Shown here: positions 34,357-44,215 of the stretch, one piece after another
Layout of the letters: each line of letters starts with the position of its first letter
Position numbering within the stretch: the stretch's first letter is position 1
Assembly: GCF_943590815.1 (NCBI RefSeq)
Contig: NZ_CALSBS010000003.1
Span: 62,001-126,000, forward strand
Reading direction: 5' to 3'
Origin: Pseudocitrobacter vendiensis
GTDB lineage: Bacteria > Pseudomonadota > Gammaproteobacteria > Enterobacterales > Enterobacteriaceae
DNA: 64,000 nucleotides
The notes under the pieces: model-generated
Told to the model about the DNA's origin: nothing
The model's database searches: none
What the model saw: the letters and a program-made list of their open reading frames with translations, nothing else
Program-made: the position numbers and the translations under genes

Positions 34357-34656
34357 TCACTCCGCTTTCGGACACTGTACCTGTTTCACCGCGGCGCCAT
34401 AGCGTTCCGCATCATTGCGTTCCAGCGCCAGCGTCGCTTCCCGCACGCGCAGACGATTCTCTTCCGTCGCCAGCACCAGATTCGCAAATTGATCGTCCGA
34501 CACCGCGCCCGCCGGGGTGCAGTTTTTCTTCACGTCCTCAATCACCTGCCGCTTTTGCTGCTCAAACTTAAGTCCTTCCATCGGTGACTCGGCATACGCC
34601 GCGCCGGAAGCTGCCAGACAGGTCGCCAGAGAAAACAGCACCGGAATCATTTTCAT
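34357..34656 (-). CDS. yicS: YicS, small periplasmic protein
   Basis: A 99-residue protein with a signal peptide (MKMIPVLFSLATCLAASGAAYA, cleavage before ESPMEG) and two cysteines that may pair. The start at 34656 is preferred because AAGGA lies seven bases upstream; ATG at 34662 is too close to it. It matches the E. coli YicS pattern (REATLALERND, VQCP near the end). Function unknown. nlpA, next to it in K-12, is absent. Confidence 0.8.
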   Translation of the reverse strand: MKMIPVLFSLATCLAASGAAYAESPMEGLKFEQQKRQVIEDVKKNCTPAGAVSDDQFANLVLATEENRLRVREATLALERNDAERYGAAVKQVQCPKAE

Positions 34657-34720
34657 GCTCATATCCTTATCGGTAATTCATTTCCTTTAACTATACGTGC
34701 AGTTGGCGATTCTGGACAAT

Positions 34721-35632
34721 TTAGTGGCGCTCTACCGGCGTACTGCGACGGCGGGAATCCAGAGAAATCAGGATAACCGAAGAGAGGATCAGCAGCGTGC
34801 CCAGCCAGTCCGGCAGAGTGAAGGTGATGCCGAGCAGCAGCAGTGACAGGAACGCGCTGCTCAGCGGTTCGGCGCAGCTCAAAATGCTGGCGCGTGGGCC
34901 GCCAATCATCTGCGCGCCTTTCAGATACAGGCTGAAGGTCAGTGAGGTGCCAATCACCACCAGATAAAAGAACGCCAGCACCACGTTGCCGGAAAGGGTA
35001 AAGCTCTCGCCCTGGCCTGCGTAGAACGGCAGCAGCACCGCGCCGCCAATGAGCATGCTCCAGCCGACAATCGGTAGCGTACCGTAACGCGCAATCAGCT
35101 GTGACGGATAGGTGGTGTAGAACGCCGCGGTAAAGGCGGAGACAATCCCCCAGAACAACGCCCCGCCGGAAATAGACAGTGATGTCGGGTTACCGTGAGT
35201 AACCAGCAAAAACGTACCGATTAACGATGTACCAATGGCGGCGAAAACAAACGAGCCGGGACGAGATTTACGCACCAGCGAGAACCACGCCACGATGATC
35301 GTCGGGGCCAAAAATTGCAGCACTGTCGCGGTGGCGGCGTTGGATTTCTCAATGGTCATCAGAAACGACAGTTGTACCGTCAGGGCGCCCACCAGAGTGA
35401 AGAACAGCAGGCTGAGCGCGTCTTTGCGGTTTTTCATAATGCGGAAGATGCGGTCGCCATGCACGAAAGAGAGCATTAGCAGGATCAGGCCGGCAAACAG
35501 CAGGCGCGTCATGGTCAAAAACTGCGAGGACATCTGGCTTTGTTCCATGATGTACTGCGCGCATACCCCTGAACTTCCCCATAGCACGGCGGCGATAAGG
35601 ACGTTCATCATCCCTCTTCTGGTAGAACCCAT
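34721..35632 (-). CDS. yicL: YicL, EamA/DMT-family transporter
   Basis: A 303-residue inner-membrane protein with 10 membrane segments arranged as two EamA repeats. [40 protein letters not shown] and the second-half segment [23 protein letters not shown] match E. coli YicL. Probably exports a metabolite; substrate unknown. Confidence 0.92.
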   Translation of the reverse strand: MGSTRRGMMNVLIAAVLWGSSGVCAQYIMEQSQMSSQFLTMTRLLFAGLILLMLSFVHGDRIFRIMKNRKDALSLLFFTLVGALTVQLSFLMTIEKSNAATATVLQFLAPTIIVAWFSLVRKSRPGSFVFAAIGTSLIGTFLLVTHGNPTSLSISGGALFWGIVSAFTAAFYTTYPSQLIARYGTLPIVGWSMLIGGAVLLPFYAGQGESFTLSGNVVLAFFYLVVIGTSLTFSLYLKGAQMIGGPRASILSCAEPLSSAFLSLLLLGITFTLPDWLGTLLILSSVILISLDSRRRSTPVERH

Positions 35633-35720
35633 GTTGTTGTGATCTCGTCTTTATTTTTATCAGACGGGAATCATAGCATGCAGAAATAGAAGCCCCCAGC
35701 GGTTGCCAGGGGTGGGAGGA

Positions 35721-37154
35721 TTAACTGAGATCGACGTTTTTACTGCCGAACAACCAGGTGAGCAGGAAGCCGCAGAAGTAGGCTACCGCAAGGCCCGCGG
35801 CGTAAACCGCCATCCCGGCGTAGATACCGCTGTTGGAGGTCATTAATGGGAGCGCCACCAGACCCGACGGGCCGAATACGGTGTTCAGACCGACAGGCAG
35901 GCCCATCCACGCCACCAGGCCGATAAAGAAGCCGCCGCACGCACCGCCAAAACAGGCGGTAATAAACGGTTTCATGCGCGGCAGCGTGACGCCGTAGATC
36001 AGTGGTTCGCCGACGCCCAGCAGACCGGGAATGATCGCTCCTTTAATCTGCGTACGCAGCAGCGCGCCGTGCTTCGCGCGGAAGTAAAGCGCCAGCGCTG
36101 CGCCAACCTGGCCCGCGCCCGCCATCGACAAAATGGTGAACAAGGAGTTGAAGCCCTGTGCATCCATTAGTGCGAAATAGACAGGCACAAAACCCTGATG
36201 CACGCCAAACATGACCGCCAGCAGGAACAGCCCGGCCAGCACCGCAGAGCCGAACGGGTTGCCATTGAGGTGCAGGAACAACCAGGACATCCCGGTGAAC
36301 AGGTAACCGCCGAGCGGCATAATCACCACAAAGGTGACCGCACCCATAATCAACAGCGTAATGGCGGAGGTGAGGATCATATCGAGGTTGGCGGGCATGA
36401 TGCTGCGTACCCGTCTTTCTACCCATGCGCCGAGAATCGCCGCGATCAGCACGCCGATGATGTTACCGCGCGGGTCGATATCGTGACCGAAGAACTGCGT
36501 GATGCCGGAATAAAACCCCACCGTCGCTTCCGGGTTATAGCCCAGCACAAACAGCGAGGCGATAATCGCGCCGTTCACGCCCGAGCCGCCAAACGCTTTT
36601 TGCGTGTTGTAGCCAATGAGAATACTCAGGAAGGTGAACATCCCCTTGCTGAAGACCTTCATATAGCCGATCACTTCCACCAGCGTGGCGTTCGGATGAG
36701 CGCTTTTTAGCACAAACATCTGTTCTGCCAGCGTGGCAAAGCCCAGCAGCAGGCCGACGGCAATAAAGCCCGGGATTAATGGGGTAAAAATGGTGGCGAA
36801 CTTCGCCAAAAACTTCTGAATTCCGCTGGTTTGTTTCTCTTTCAGCGCTTTTTTCTTATCGCTGGCGACGTCAGCCAGTGAAGGTTCAACGGCTGGCGAA
36901 TCCTCCAGCAGCGTGTTCATCATCTCGGCGGCGGTCTGTGCTTTGCCGGGGCCGAGGATAATCTGGAACTGCTCTTCGCTGACTACCACACCCAGCACGC
37001 CTTCGACCTGGCGGATGTTGGCGATATCGGCCTGCTCTTCATTGCGCAAGGTTAAGCGCAGCCGGGTCATACAGTTCCCGGCCTGAACGACGTTTCCGGC
37101 TCCCCCCACCAGGGAGAGGAGGCGGGCTATCATCTCTTTATTTATTTTCGCCAT
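35721..37154 (-). CDS. murP: MurP, N-acetylmuramic acid PTS permease IIB-IIC
   Basis: A 477-residue PTS permease with an N-terminal IIB domain (phosphocysteine Cys28 in GNCMTRLRL) and a C-terminal IIC domain. This domain order and its place 22 bp after murQ identify it as MurP, which imports and phosphorylates N-acetylmuramic acid using a shared IIA. It belongs to cell-wall recycling and the use of external muropeptide sugars. Confidence 0.9.
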   Translation of the reverse strand: MAKINKEMIARLLSLVGGAGNVVQAGNCMTRLRLTLRNEEQADIANIRQVEGVLGVVVSEEQFQIILGPGKAQTAAEMMNTLLEDSPAVEPSLADVASDKKKALKEKQTSGIQKFLAKFATIFTPLIPGFIAVGLLLGFATLAEQMFVLKSAHPNATLVEVIGYMKVFSKGMFTFLSILIGYNTQKAFGGSGVNGAIIASLFVLGYNPEATVGFYSGITQFFGHDIDPRGNIIGVLIAAILGAWVERRVRSIMPANLDMILTSAITLLIMGAVTFVVIMPLGGYLFTGMSWLFLHLNGNPFGSAVLAGLFLLAVMFGVHQGFVPVYFALMDAQGFNSLFTILSMAGAGQVGAALALYFRAKHGALLRTQIKGAIIPGLLGVGEPLIYGVTLPRMKPFITACFGGACGGFFIGLVAWMGLPVGLNTVFGPSGLVALPLMTSNSGIYAGMAVYAAGLAVAYFCGFLLTWLFGSKNVDLS

Positions 37155-37176
37155 TCAATCTGTTCTCCAGGACGGT

Positions 37177-38079
37177 TTAGCCTTGCTGTAACGCCTTGCG
37201 GATGTAGCCGTTGTTATCGGCCAGCAGTGTGGTGGCCTCGTCAGCGCTGAGATTTGCCAGCACCATCACGATGGCGGTTTTACAGTGGCGATGACAGGCG
37301 TTTAGCGCATTAATGGCGGTTTCGCGGTCACACTCGGTTGCTTCCATCACGATGGACACCTGGCGCTCAATCAGCTTGGCGTTAGTGGCTTCCACATCGA
37401 CCATCAGGTTGCTGTAAACCTTGCCGCTGCGAATCATCGCGCCGGTGGTAATCATGTTCAGCACCAGTTTCTGCGCGGTGCCAGCCTTCAGGCGGGTTGA
37501 GCCGGTCACCACTTCCGGGCCCACAACCGGGGTAATCGCGATATCGGCCAGTTGCGCCATTTCGCCGTGCGGGTTGCAGGTAATGGTTGCGACTCGCGCA
37601 CCCACGCTTTTGGCGTAGTTCATCGCGCCAATGACGTACGGCGTGCGGCCGCTGGCGGCGATACCGACCAGCACATCATTTGCCGTGAAATTCAGCGCTT
37701 TCAGATCTTCCGCGCCCTGAGCAACGTTATCTTCAGAGTTCTCAACGGCGCTAAGAATTGCTTTATGCCCGCCAGCAATCAGGCCAACGACCTGTTCCGG
37801 GCGAGTGCCGAACGTCGGTGGGCACTCGCTGGCATCAAGAATACCGAGGCGACCAGAGGTACCTGCGCCACTGTAAATCAGGCGACCGCCTTTCTGGAAT
37901 GCTGCCGCGACGGCGTCAACCAGTTGGGCAATCTGCGGCAGATAAGGCGTGATTGCGTGGGCAACCAGCTGATCTTCGCGGTTGATCACCGCCAGCATCT
38001 CTTCGGTGGAGAGGGTGTCAATATTGGTACTGTTGGCGTTGCGGCGCTCGGTCAGCAGTTTGCTCAGGTCGATACTCAT
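37177..38079 (-). CDS. murQ: N-acetylmuramic acid 6-phosphate etherase
   Basis: A 300-residue SIS-domain lyase that removes D-lactate from MurNAc-6-phosphate to give GlcNAc-6-phosphate. IYSGAGTSGRLGILDASECPPTFG is the MurQ signature with the catalytic Glu; AASGRTPYVIGAM follows. It is the first gene of the murQP operon. No murR is adjacent, unlike K-12. Confidence 0.94.
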   Translation of the reverse strand: MSIDLSKLLTERRNANSTNIDTLSTEEMLAVINREDQLVAHAITPYLPQIAQLVDAVAAAFQKGGRLIYSGAGTSGRLGILDASECPPTFGTRPEQVVGLIAGGHKAILSAVENSEDNVAQGAEDLKALNFTANDVLVGIAASGRTPYVIGAMNYAKSVGARVATITCNPHGEMAQLADIAITPVVGPEVVTGSTRLKAGTAQKLVLNMITTGAMIRSGKVYSNLMVDVEATNAKLIERQVSIVMEATECDRETAINALNACHRHCKTAIVMVLANLSADEATTLLADNNGYIRKALQQG

Positions 38080-38113
38080 AGTGGCCTCGTCTTCATCAGT
38101 GGCAGTCAGTATA

Positions 38114-38130
38114 AGGAATTTTTTATTCCT
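38114..38130. promoter_or_regulatory. Palindrome upstream of murQ (possible MurR operator)
   Basis: AGGAAT-TTTTT-ATTCCT, 35 bp upstream of the murQ start on the minus strand. A related half (AAGGAATG) recurs near 38172. MurR of E. coli is known to bind palindromes near murQ, so a MurR or related site is plausible; not tested. Confidence 0.45.
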
Positions 38131-38287
38131 CTCGTGTGAAGGGTATCACGATTAAAGCCAGGTGAATAAGAAGGAATGCAGATGGGTAGTGACTTACTGC
38201 GGTAATAAGTTTGGAATATTTTATTACCGCAGTGAATTTTAGCGGGCTTTGCAGAGAGAAAATAAAAGGGGTATGTACACTGAGTAA

Positions 38288-39840
<1,553 letters not shown>

Positions 39841-39881
39841 ATTTATGGAAGATGCTTCACTGGTCAAGAGATCGCTCCCTT

Positions 39882-40538
39882 ATGACGGCACAAAAAGACA
39901 ACGGAAAAAACCTAAAAGCACGTAAACCGGGTCGCCCGCGCGGTAGCAAGCCGAGCGGCGATAACCGCGAGCATCTGCTCGATATCGCGCTGCGACTCTT
40001 TTCGCAGCAGGGTATTGGCCATACTTCACTGAACGCGATTGCCCGTGAGGCTGGCGTGACGCCCGCCATGCTGCACTACTATTTCAACTCGCGCGAACAA
40101 CTGCTGGACGTGGTGATTGAAGAGCGTTTTTTACCGCTGAGAAGTGAGATCACAGCGATTTTTGCCGCGCATCCCGATGAACCGGTTACCGCGTTGACCG
40201 AGATGGTCAAGATGCTGGCGGAACTGGCTGCGCGCTACGAGTGGTTTGCGCCATTGTGGATGCAGGAGGTAATAGGCGAAATGCCGGTGCTGCGCCAGCA
40301 TCTTAACGCGCGTTTTGGCGAGGATCGCTATCAACAGACGCTGGCATCGGTCAAACGCTGGCAGCAGGAAGGGAAAATAAACCCGCATTTGACGGCGGAA
40401 TTACTATTTACCTCTTTACTCAGCCTGGTATTAGTACCCTTTTCCCGAATGCGAAACGATGAAAGGCTTGCCTCGCTGACAACAGAAATAATCATTAGCA
40501 ATGCGTTAGCATTAATGCGTCAGGGAATAAATAATTAA
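39882..40538 (+). CDS. TetR/AcrR-family regulator
   Basis: A 218-residue regulator (start at MTAQKDNGKNLKARKPGRPRGSK). The N-terminal helix-turn-helix is LLDIALRLFSQQGIGHTSLNAIAREAGVTPAMLHYYFNSREQLLDVV, preceded by a basic arm; the C-terminal domain binds ligand. It probably represses the divergent DHA2 exporter. Confidence 0.88.
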   Translation: MTAQKDNGKNLKARKPGRPRGSKPSGDNREHLLDIALRLFSQQGIGHTSLNAIAREAGVTPAMLHYYFNSREQLLDVVIEERFLPLRSEITAIFAAHPDEPVTALTEMVKMLAELAARYEWFAPLWMQEVIGEMPVLRQHLNARFGEDRYQQTLASVKRWQQEGKINPHLTAELLFTSLLSLVLVPFSRMRNDERLASLTTEIIISNALALMRQGINN

Positions 40539-40588
40539 ACTTATTATTCTTTAAATCTTATTAATGGTGGTGCTTTTTAGAGAACTAA

Positions 40589-40861
40589 TTAATAGCTATA
40601 AATCACCACTTCCCGCACCGGGCGAGAACCATGAAGTGCGATGTCTCTGACCGTGGAGACGACAGGAACTTCGCCCTCTTCGGCGCAGCGCTGGGCCTGC
40701 ATGCGGTAAATCGCATCGTCGATGCATTTGCTGGTCGAGGATGCGGACTCGCCATAAATCGCACCGGAAAAATGTATGCTGCCCCTGGCGTGTGCCGGGG
40801 TAATTAACGTCGAAAAAAGGCAGAGAACTGCAATTGGCATGAAGCCATAGAGCTTATTCAT
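40589..40861 (-). CDS. Small secreted protein, unknown
   Basis: A 90-residue protein with a clear signal peptide (MNKLYGFMPIAVLCLFSTLITPAHA) and a mature part of about 65 residues with two cysteines. The mature N-terminus RGSIHFSGAIYGES resembles the first strand of fimbrial-type subunits, but the rest of a pilin domain is missing. I do not recognise the family. Expression is plausible because the gene has its own upstream region, but no homologue can be named. Confidence 0.6.
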   Translation of the reverse strand: MNKLYGFMPIAVLCLFSTLITPAHARGSIHFSGAIYGESASSTSKCIDDAIYRMQAQRCAEEGEVPVVSTVRDIALHGSRPVREVVIYSY

Positions 40862-41139
40862 TTGTGTATTACGCGTTATTTAAAAGTGCGCGAATAATAA
40901 GCCTATTCTTTAAAGTTACAATGTTTCTGGTTATTTTCTTTAATTACATAACCTGGCAATGTGAATAAAATGCAGACAGAACCTACCTTTGCGTTGATGA
41001 AAGGTAATTCCAGATTTTTATGAACAAAATCGCAATAGTCTATTGCCGGAATGACCGTTTATCCCGCCTGCTCACCGCCGTATTCTTGTCGCCATCGAGT
41101 TGCCGAACGCAACGTTATGCCGAATACAGGATACCCATT

Positions 41140-41352
41140 ATGAAAACCCTCACTCAGATTGCAGCTGCTTCTCTTCTCTCCGTTATGGCCTTTGGTGCAT
41201 CAGCGCAAAGCGTAACGGCAACCGCCTCTACCCTCGATTCTGCAGAAGCGGCGATTGCGCAGAAAGCGAAAGCGATGAATGCCTCTCAGTACAAAATCAC
41301 CAGCGCCCACATGGGCAACCGCGTCACCATGAGCGCTGAACTCTACAAATAA
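41140..41352 (+). CDS. DUF1471 (BhsA/McbA/YdgH-type) periplasmic protein
   Basis: A 70-residue protein with a signal peptide (MKTLTQIAAASLLSVMAFGASA, mature QSVTATAS) and the short DUF1471 domain ending YKITSAHMGNRVTMSAELYK. Such proteins respond to stress and biofilm conditions in enterobacteria. The start at 41140 gives a proper signal peptide; the open frame reaches 40 codons further upstream. It precedes the OYE-family reductase by 69 bp. Confidence 0.8.
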   Translation: MKTLTQIAAASLLSVMAFGASAQSVTATASTLDSAEAAIAQKAKAMNASQYKITSAHMGNRVTMSAELYK

Positions 41353-41421
41353 GCGCGCGGCAAGACGGTTTTCCAAAAAACATGAGAACCGCCTGATTAT
41401 TACCCTCACCAGGAGATGAAA

Positions 41422-42522
41422 ATGTTATTTGAAAACTATGCCCTAAATGCCGTCGCGCTGAAAAACCGAATTGTTATGCCACCGATGACCCGCTCACGTG
41501 CCGGAGCGGGCGATGTCGCCACCGATATGATGGCGGAATATTACGCACAGCGCGCCAGCGCCGGGCTGATCATTAGCGAAGGTACGCAGATCAGCCAGCA
41601 GGGCCAGGGTTATGCCTGGACGCCGGGAATATACACCGAATCGCAGATTGCAGGCTGGAAAAAAGTGACCGATGCCGTCCATCAGGCGGGCGGTAAGATC
41701 TTCGCACAGCTGTGGCACGTTGGTCGCGTTTCGCATACCACACTTCAGCCGGGCCACGCTGCACCGGTTTCTTCATCTGCTATTCAGGCCGAAGGCGTGA
41801 AGGTGTTTGTGGATGTAAAAGGCTGCGGGCCGGAGAGCGGTGTGGGCGAGATGCTACAACATACGATGCCGCGTGCGCTGACTGCTGAAGAGATCCCCGC
41901 TATCGTGAATGACTATGCGCAGGCTGCGCGTAACGCGATTGCCGCCGGTTTTGATGGTATCGAACTGCATGGCGCGAACGGTTATCTCATCAATCAGTTT
42001 ATTGATTCGCAGGCTAACCTGCGCGATGACCAATACGGCGGCGCATTGCAAAATCGCCTGCGCTTTATGAAAGAAGTGGTTACTGCCGTGTCGAATGCGA
42101 TTGGCAAAGAACGCGTCGGTATTCGCCTGGCACCATTGACCACCCTGATGGGTTCCCGCGACGATACGCCGGAAGCGACCTATCTGGCGGCCGCCAGCGT
42201 GCTGAACGATCTCGGCATTGCCTATATTCATATTGCCGAAGCGGACTGGGAAGATGCGCCGGTGATGCCAGCGGCTTTTAAAGAAGCACTGCGTCTGATA
42301 TTCCGCGGTACGCTGATTTACTCCGGTAAATACACCAGGGCGCGTGCGGAAGAGGCGCTGCAAAATGACTGGGCGGATTTGATTGGTTTTGGTCGTCCGT
42401 TTATCGCCAACCCGGATTTGCCGTATCGTTTACAGCATGATTTACCGCTCAATCAGCCAGTGAAAGAGCAGTTCTTTGGCGGCGGAAAAGCGGGATATAT
42501 TGATTATCCGCCAGCGAAATAA
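41422..42522 (+). CDS. Old-yellow-enzyme family alkene reductase (NemA-like)
   Basis: A 366-residue FMN enzyme of the OYE family. MPPMTRSRAGAG, YYAQRASAGLIISEGTQIS, LWHVGRVSH, the substrate-binding HGANGYLINQF (His-Asn pair) and DDQYGG are all signatures. It reduces activated C=C bonds or nitro compounds with NAD(P)H. The start at 41422 is six bases after AGGAG; the ATG at 41416 abuts that site. Clearly distinct from E. coli NemA in sequence, so I give no symbol. Confidence 0.9.
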   Translation: MLFENYALNAVALKNRIVMPPMTRSRAGAGDVATDMMAEYYAQRASAGLIISEGTQISQQGQGYAWTPGIYTESQIAGWKKVTDAVHQAGGKIFAQLWHVGRVSHTTLQPGHAAPVSSSAIQAEGVKVFVDVKGCGPESGVGEMLQHTMPRALTAEEIPAIVNDYAQAARNAIAAGFDGIELHGANGYLINQFIDSQANLRDDQYGGALQNRLRFMKEVVTAVSNAIGKERVGIRLAPLTTLMGSRDDTPEATYLAAASVLNDLGIAYIHIAEADWEDAPVMPAAFKEALRLIFRGTLIYSGKYTRARAEEALQNDWADLIGFGRPFIANPDLPYRLQHDLPLNQPVKEQFFGGGKAGYIDYPPAK

Positions 42523-42530
42523 AACAGGCT

Positions 42531-42558
42531 GCCGGGTCTCGCATCGTGCGGGCCCGGC
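42531..42558. terminator. Hairpin between the reductase and the small membrane protein gene
   Basis: GCCGGG (42531-42536) and CCCGGC (42553-42558) enclose an inner CGCA-TCG-TGCG stem, directly between the 3' ends of two convergent genes. There is no T-run, so it may be a weak bidirectional terminator or a REP-like hairpin. Confidence 0.5.
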
Positions 42559-42566
42559 ACAGTGCG

Positions 42567-42686
42567 TTACCAGAACTTAACGGCCAGGCTCAGAATAAAG
42601 ACAAAGCCGACAATGGCAACCGTCCAGCAAAACGCCAACATATGGGCTTCATGTTTTTGTTGTTTTAATACTGCTTCGTTTTCCAT
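42567..42686 (-). CDS. Small single-pass membrane protein (39 residues)
   Basis: MENEAVLKQQKHEAHMLAF begins a 39-residue frame with a charged N-terminal helix and one membrane segment (FCWTVAIVGFVFILSLAVKFW). An AAGGAAAAG ribosome-binding site stands upstream. It lies 46 bp after the cyclopropane synthase gene on the same strand, so the two may be co-transcribed. No family name is known to me. Confidence 0.65.
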   Translation of the reverse strand: MENEAVLKQQKHEAHMLAFCWTVAIVGFVFILSLAVKFW

Positions 42687-42732
42687 TTTTCTTTTCCTTG
42701 CTCACATCGTGTAGGGGCAGAGGTGCCCCATA

Positions 42733-43875
42733 TTACCGTGGGACGTTAATCCCTCCCGGTACTCCGTGCGTCAGAACCACCTGCCAGAGCTGAATATTTC
42801 TGGCCCTGAAAGCACCGGCGCAGGCTTTCAGGTAGTAGGTGAACATCCGTTTAAAACGTGCTGAATAGACCTCTTCCAGTTGGCCCCATGAATCCTGGAA
42901 TCGCTGCTCCCAGGCCATCAGGGTTTTATCGTAGTCAGAGCCAAAATTGTGCAGATCTTCAATCACAAAGAAGGGTTCGCAGGCAGAAGAGAGCTGCGAA
43001 ACCGACGGCAGGCAGCCGTTCGGGAAGATGTATTTATCGATCCACGCGTCGACGTTCAGGTCGCTTTGATTGGAACCGATAGTGTGCAGCAGGAAGATAC
43101 CGTCTTCCGCCAGATTTTTATTGGCCACGGTAAAGTAGGTTTTGTAGTTTTTCGGCCCGACGTGTTCAAACATTCCCACCGAGACAATGCGGTCAAATTT
43201 GCTGTCGAGGTCACGATAGTCCTGCAACAGAATTTCCACATCCAGCCCGGCGCAACGTTGTTGAGCAAGCTTTTGCTGTTCGGCGGAGATGGTGACACCG
43301 GTGACTTTCACACCGTAGTTTTCTGCCGCATACGCAGCCAGCCCACCCCAACCACAGCCGATATCCAGTAGCGTCATGCCTTTTTGCAGATTGAGTTTGC
43401 GGCAGATAAGCTCCAGCTTGTTTTGCTGCGCTTCAATCAGGTTGCTTGCTTCCCGCCAGTAGCCACAGGAGTATTGCATGTACGGGTCAAGCATCAGCGT
43501 GAAGAGGTCGTTGCCGAGGTCGTAATGCTCTTTACCCACAATCCATGCACGTTTTTTCGATTGCAGGTTGATTATCCTCGCGCTTACGACGTGCATTAAA
43601 TCTTTCAGGTTGTGCTTAATCTGCGACTCGATATCGATTTTCAGCAGACGGGAGATAAACTCGTCGAGCTGCTCGCACTCCCACCAGCCATCCATATAGC
43701 TCTCGCCCAGGCCAAGAGAGCCCTGCTGAAGAACGCGTTTGTAGAAATGTTTGTTTTTGACCTGAATGTCGAAAGGACGTTTGCCGTTAATTTCGATGTC
43801 TGCGCGTTGCAGTAAGTCACGGCAGATGCGATACCACTGATTGCCGCCATCGGGCATGATTAATTTTTTGTTCAT
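42733..43875 (-). CDS. Cyclopropane-fatty-acyl-phospholipid synthase paralogue
   Basis: A 380-residue SAM-dependent methyltransferase that should add a methylene group to unsaturated phospholipid acyl chains. The SAM loop is LLDIGCGWGGLAAYAAENYGV; GVTISAEQQKLAQQRC, SVGMFEHVGPKNY and FKRMFTYYLKACAGAFRARNIQLWQVV match E. coli Cfa over the full length. The location differs from the usual cfa locus, so this is probably a second copy. Start MNKKLIMPDGGNQWYRI. Confidence 0.9.
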   Translation of the reverse strand: MNKKLIMPDGGNQWYRICRDLLQRADIEINGKRPFDIQVKNKHFYKRVLQQGSLGLGESYMDGWWECEQLDEFISRLLKIDIESQIKHNLKDLMHVVSARIINLQSKKRAWIVGKEHYDLGNDLFTLMLDPYMQYSCGYWREASNLIEAQQNKLELICRKLNLQKGMTLLDIGCGWGGLAAYAAENYGVKVTGVTISAEQQKLAQQRCAGLDVEILLQDYRDLDSKFDRIVSVGMFEHVGPKNYKTYFTVANKNLAEDGIFLLHTIGSNQSDLNVDAWIDKYIFPNGCLPSVSQLSSACEPFFVIEDLHNFGSDYDKTLMAWEQRFQDSWGQLEEVYSARFKRMFTYYLKACAGAFRARNIQLWQVVLTHGVPGGINVPR

Positions 43876-44003
43876 CGTTTGTCCGCCTGAGCGAGAATCT
43901 ATTTGTCATACAAATGTACTAAGAGCAGGTTATACCTATGATGAATATTCGTAAAGTGAATCTCATCAATGGGAGGGATGCGGAAATGGAATGGGAGGGA
44001 GGT

Positions 44004-44176
44004 GCGCACTGATGCCCTCACCCCGGCCCTCTCCCACAGGGAGAGGGGGAAAACCGCGGACACTTAATCTTTGGCACCATCGGTCCCCTCTCCCTTGAGG
44101 GAGAGGGTTAGGGTGAGGGGGGATATGCGCACTGATGCCTTCACCCCGGCCCTCTCCCACAGGGAGAGGGGGAAAA
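44004..44176. repeat. GC-rich palindromic intergenic repeat, three units
   Basis: Three copies of the CCCTCACCCCGGCCCTCTCCC / GGGAGAGGG-type unit, in alternating orientation, fill most of the 340 bp between the two minus-strand genes at 42733-43875 and 44216-45532. Two further units are at 32898-33010. No gene is seen in this stretch. Confidence 0.8.
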
Positions 44177-44180
44177 GTCG

Positions 44181-44210
44181 GTAGGCCAGATAAGCGAAGC
44201 GCATCCGGCG
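44181..44210. repeat. REP element after the OprD-like porin gene
   Basis: GTAGGCCAGATAAGCGAAG and CGCATCCGGCG form a REP-type hairpin ten bases downstream of the porin stop codon. Confidence 0.7.
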
Positions 44211-44215
44211 TAACG

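Noticed and set aside
37552-38139. 195-codon plus-strand open frame
   Set aside because: Antisense to murQ, without motifs; the minus-strand frame has full MurQ signatures.
44004-44176. CRISPR-like repeat array
   Set aside because: Units are palindromic, alternate in direction and lack regular unique spacers; no cas genes are near.
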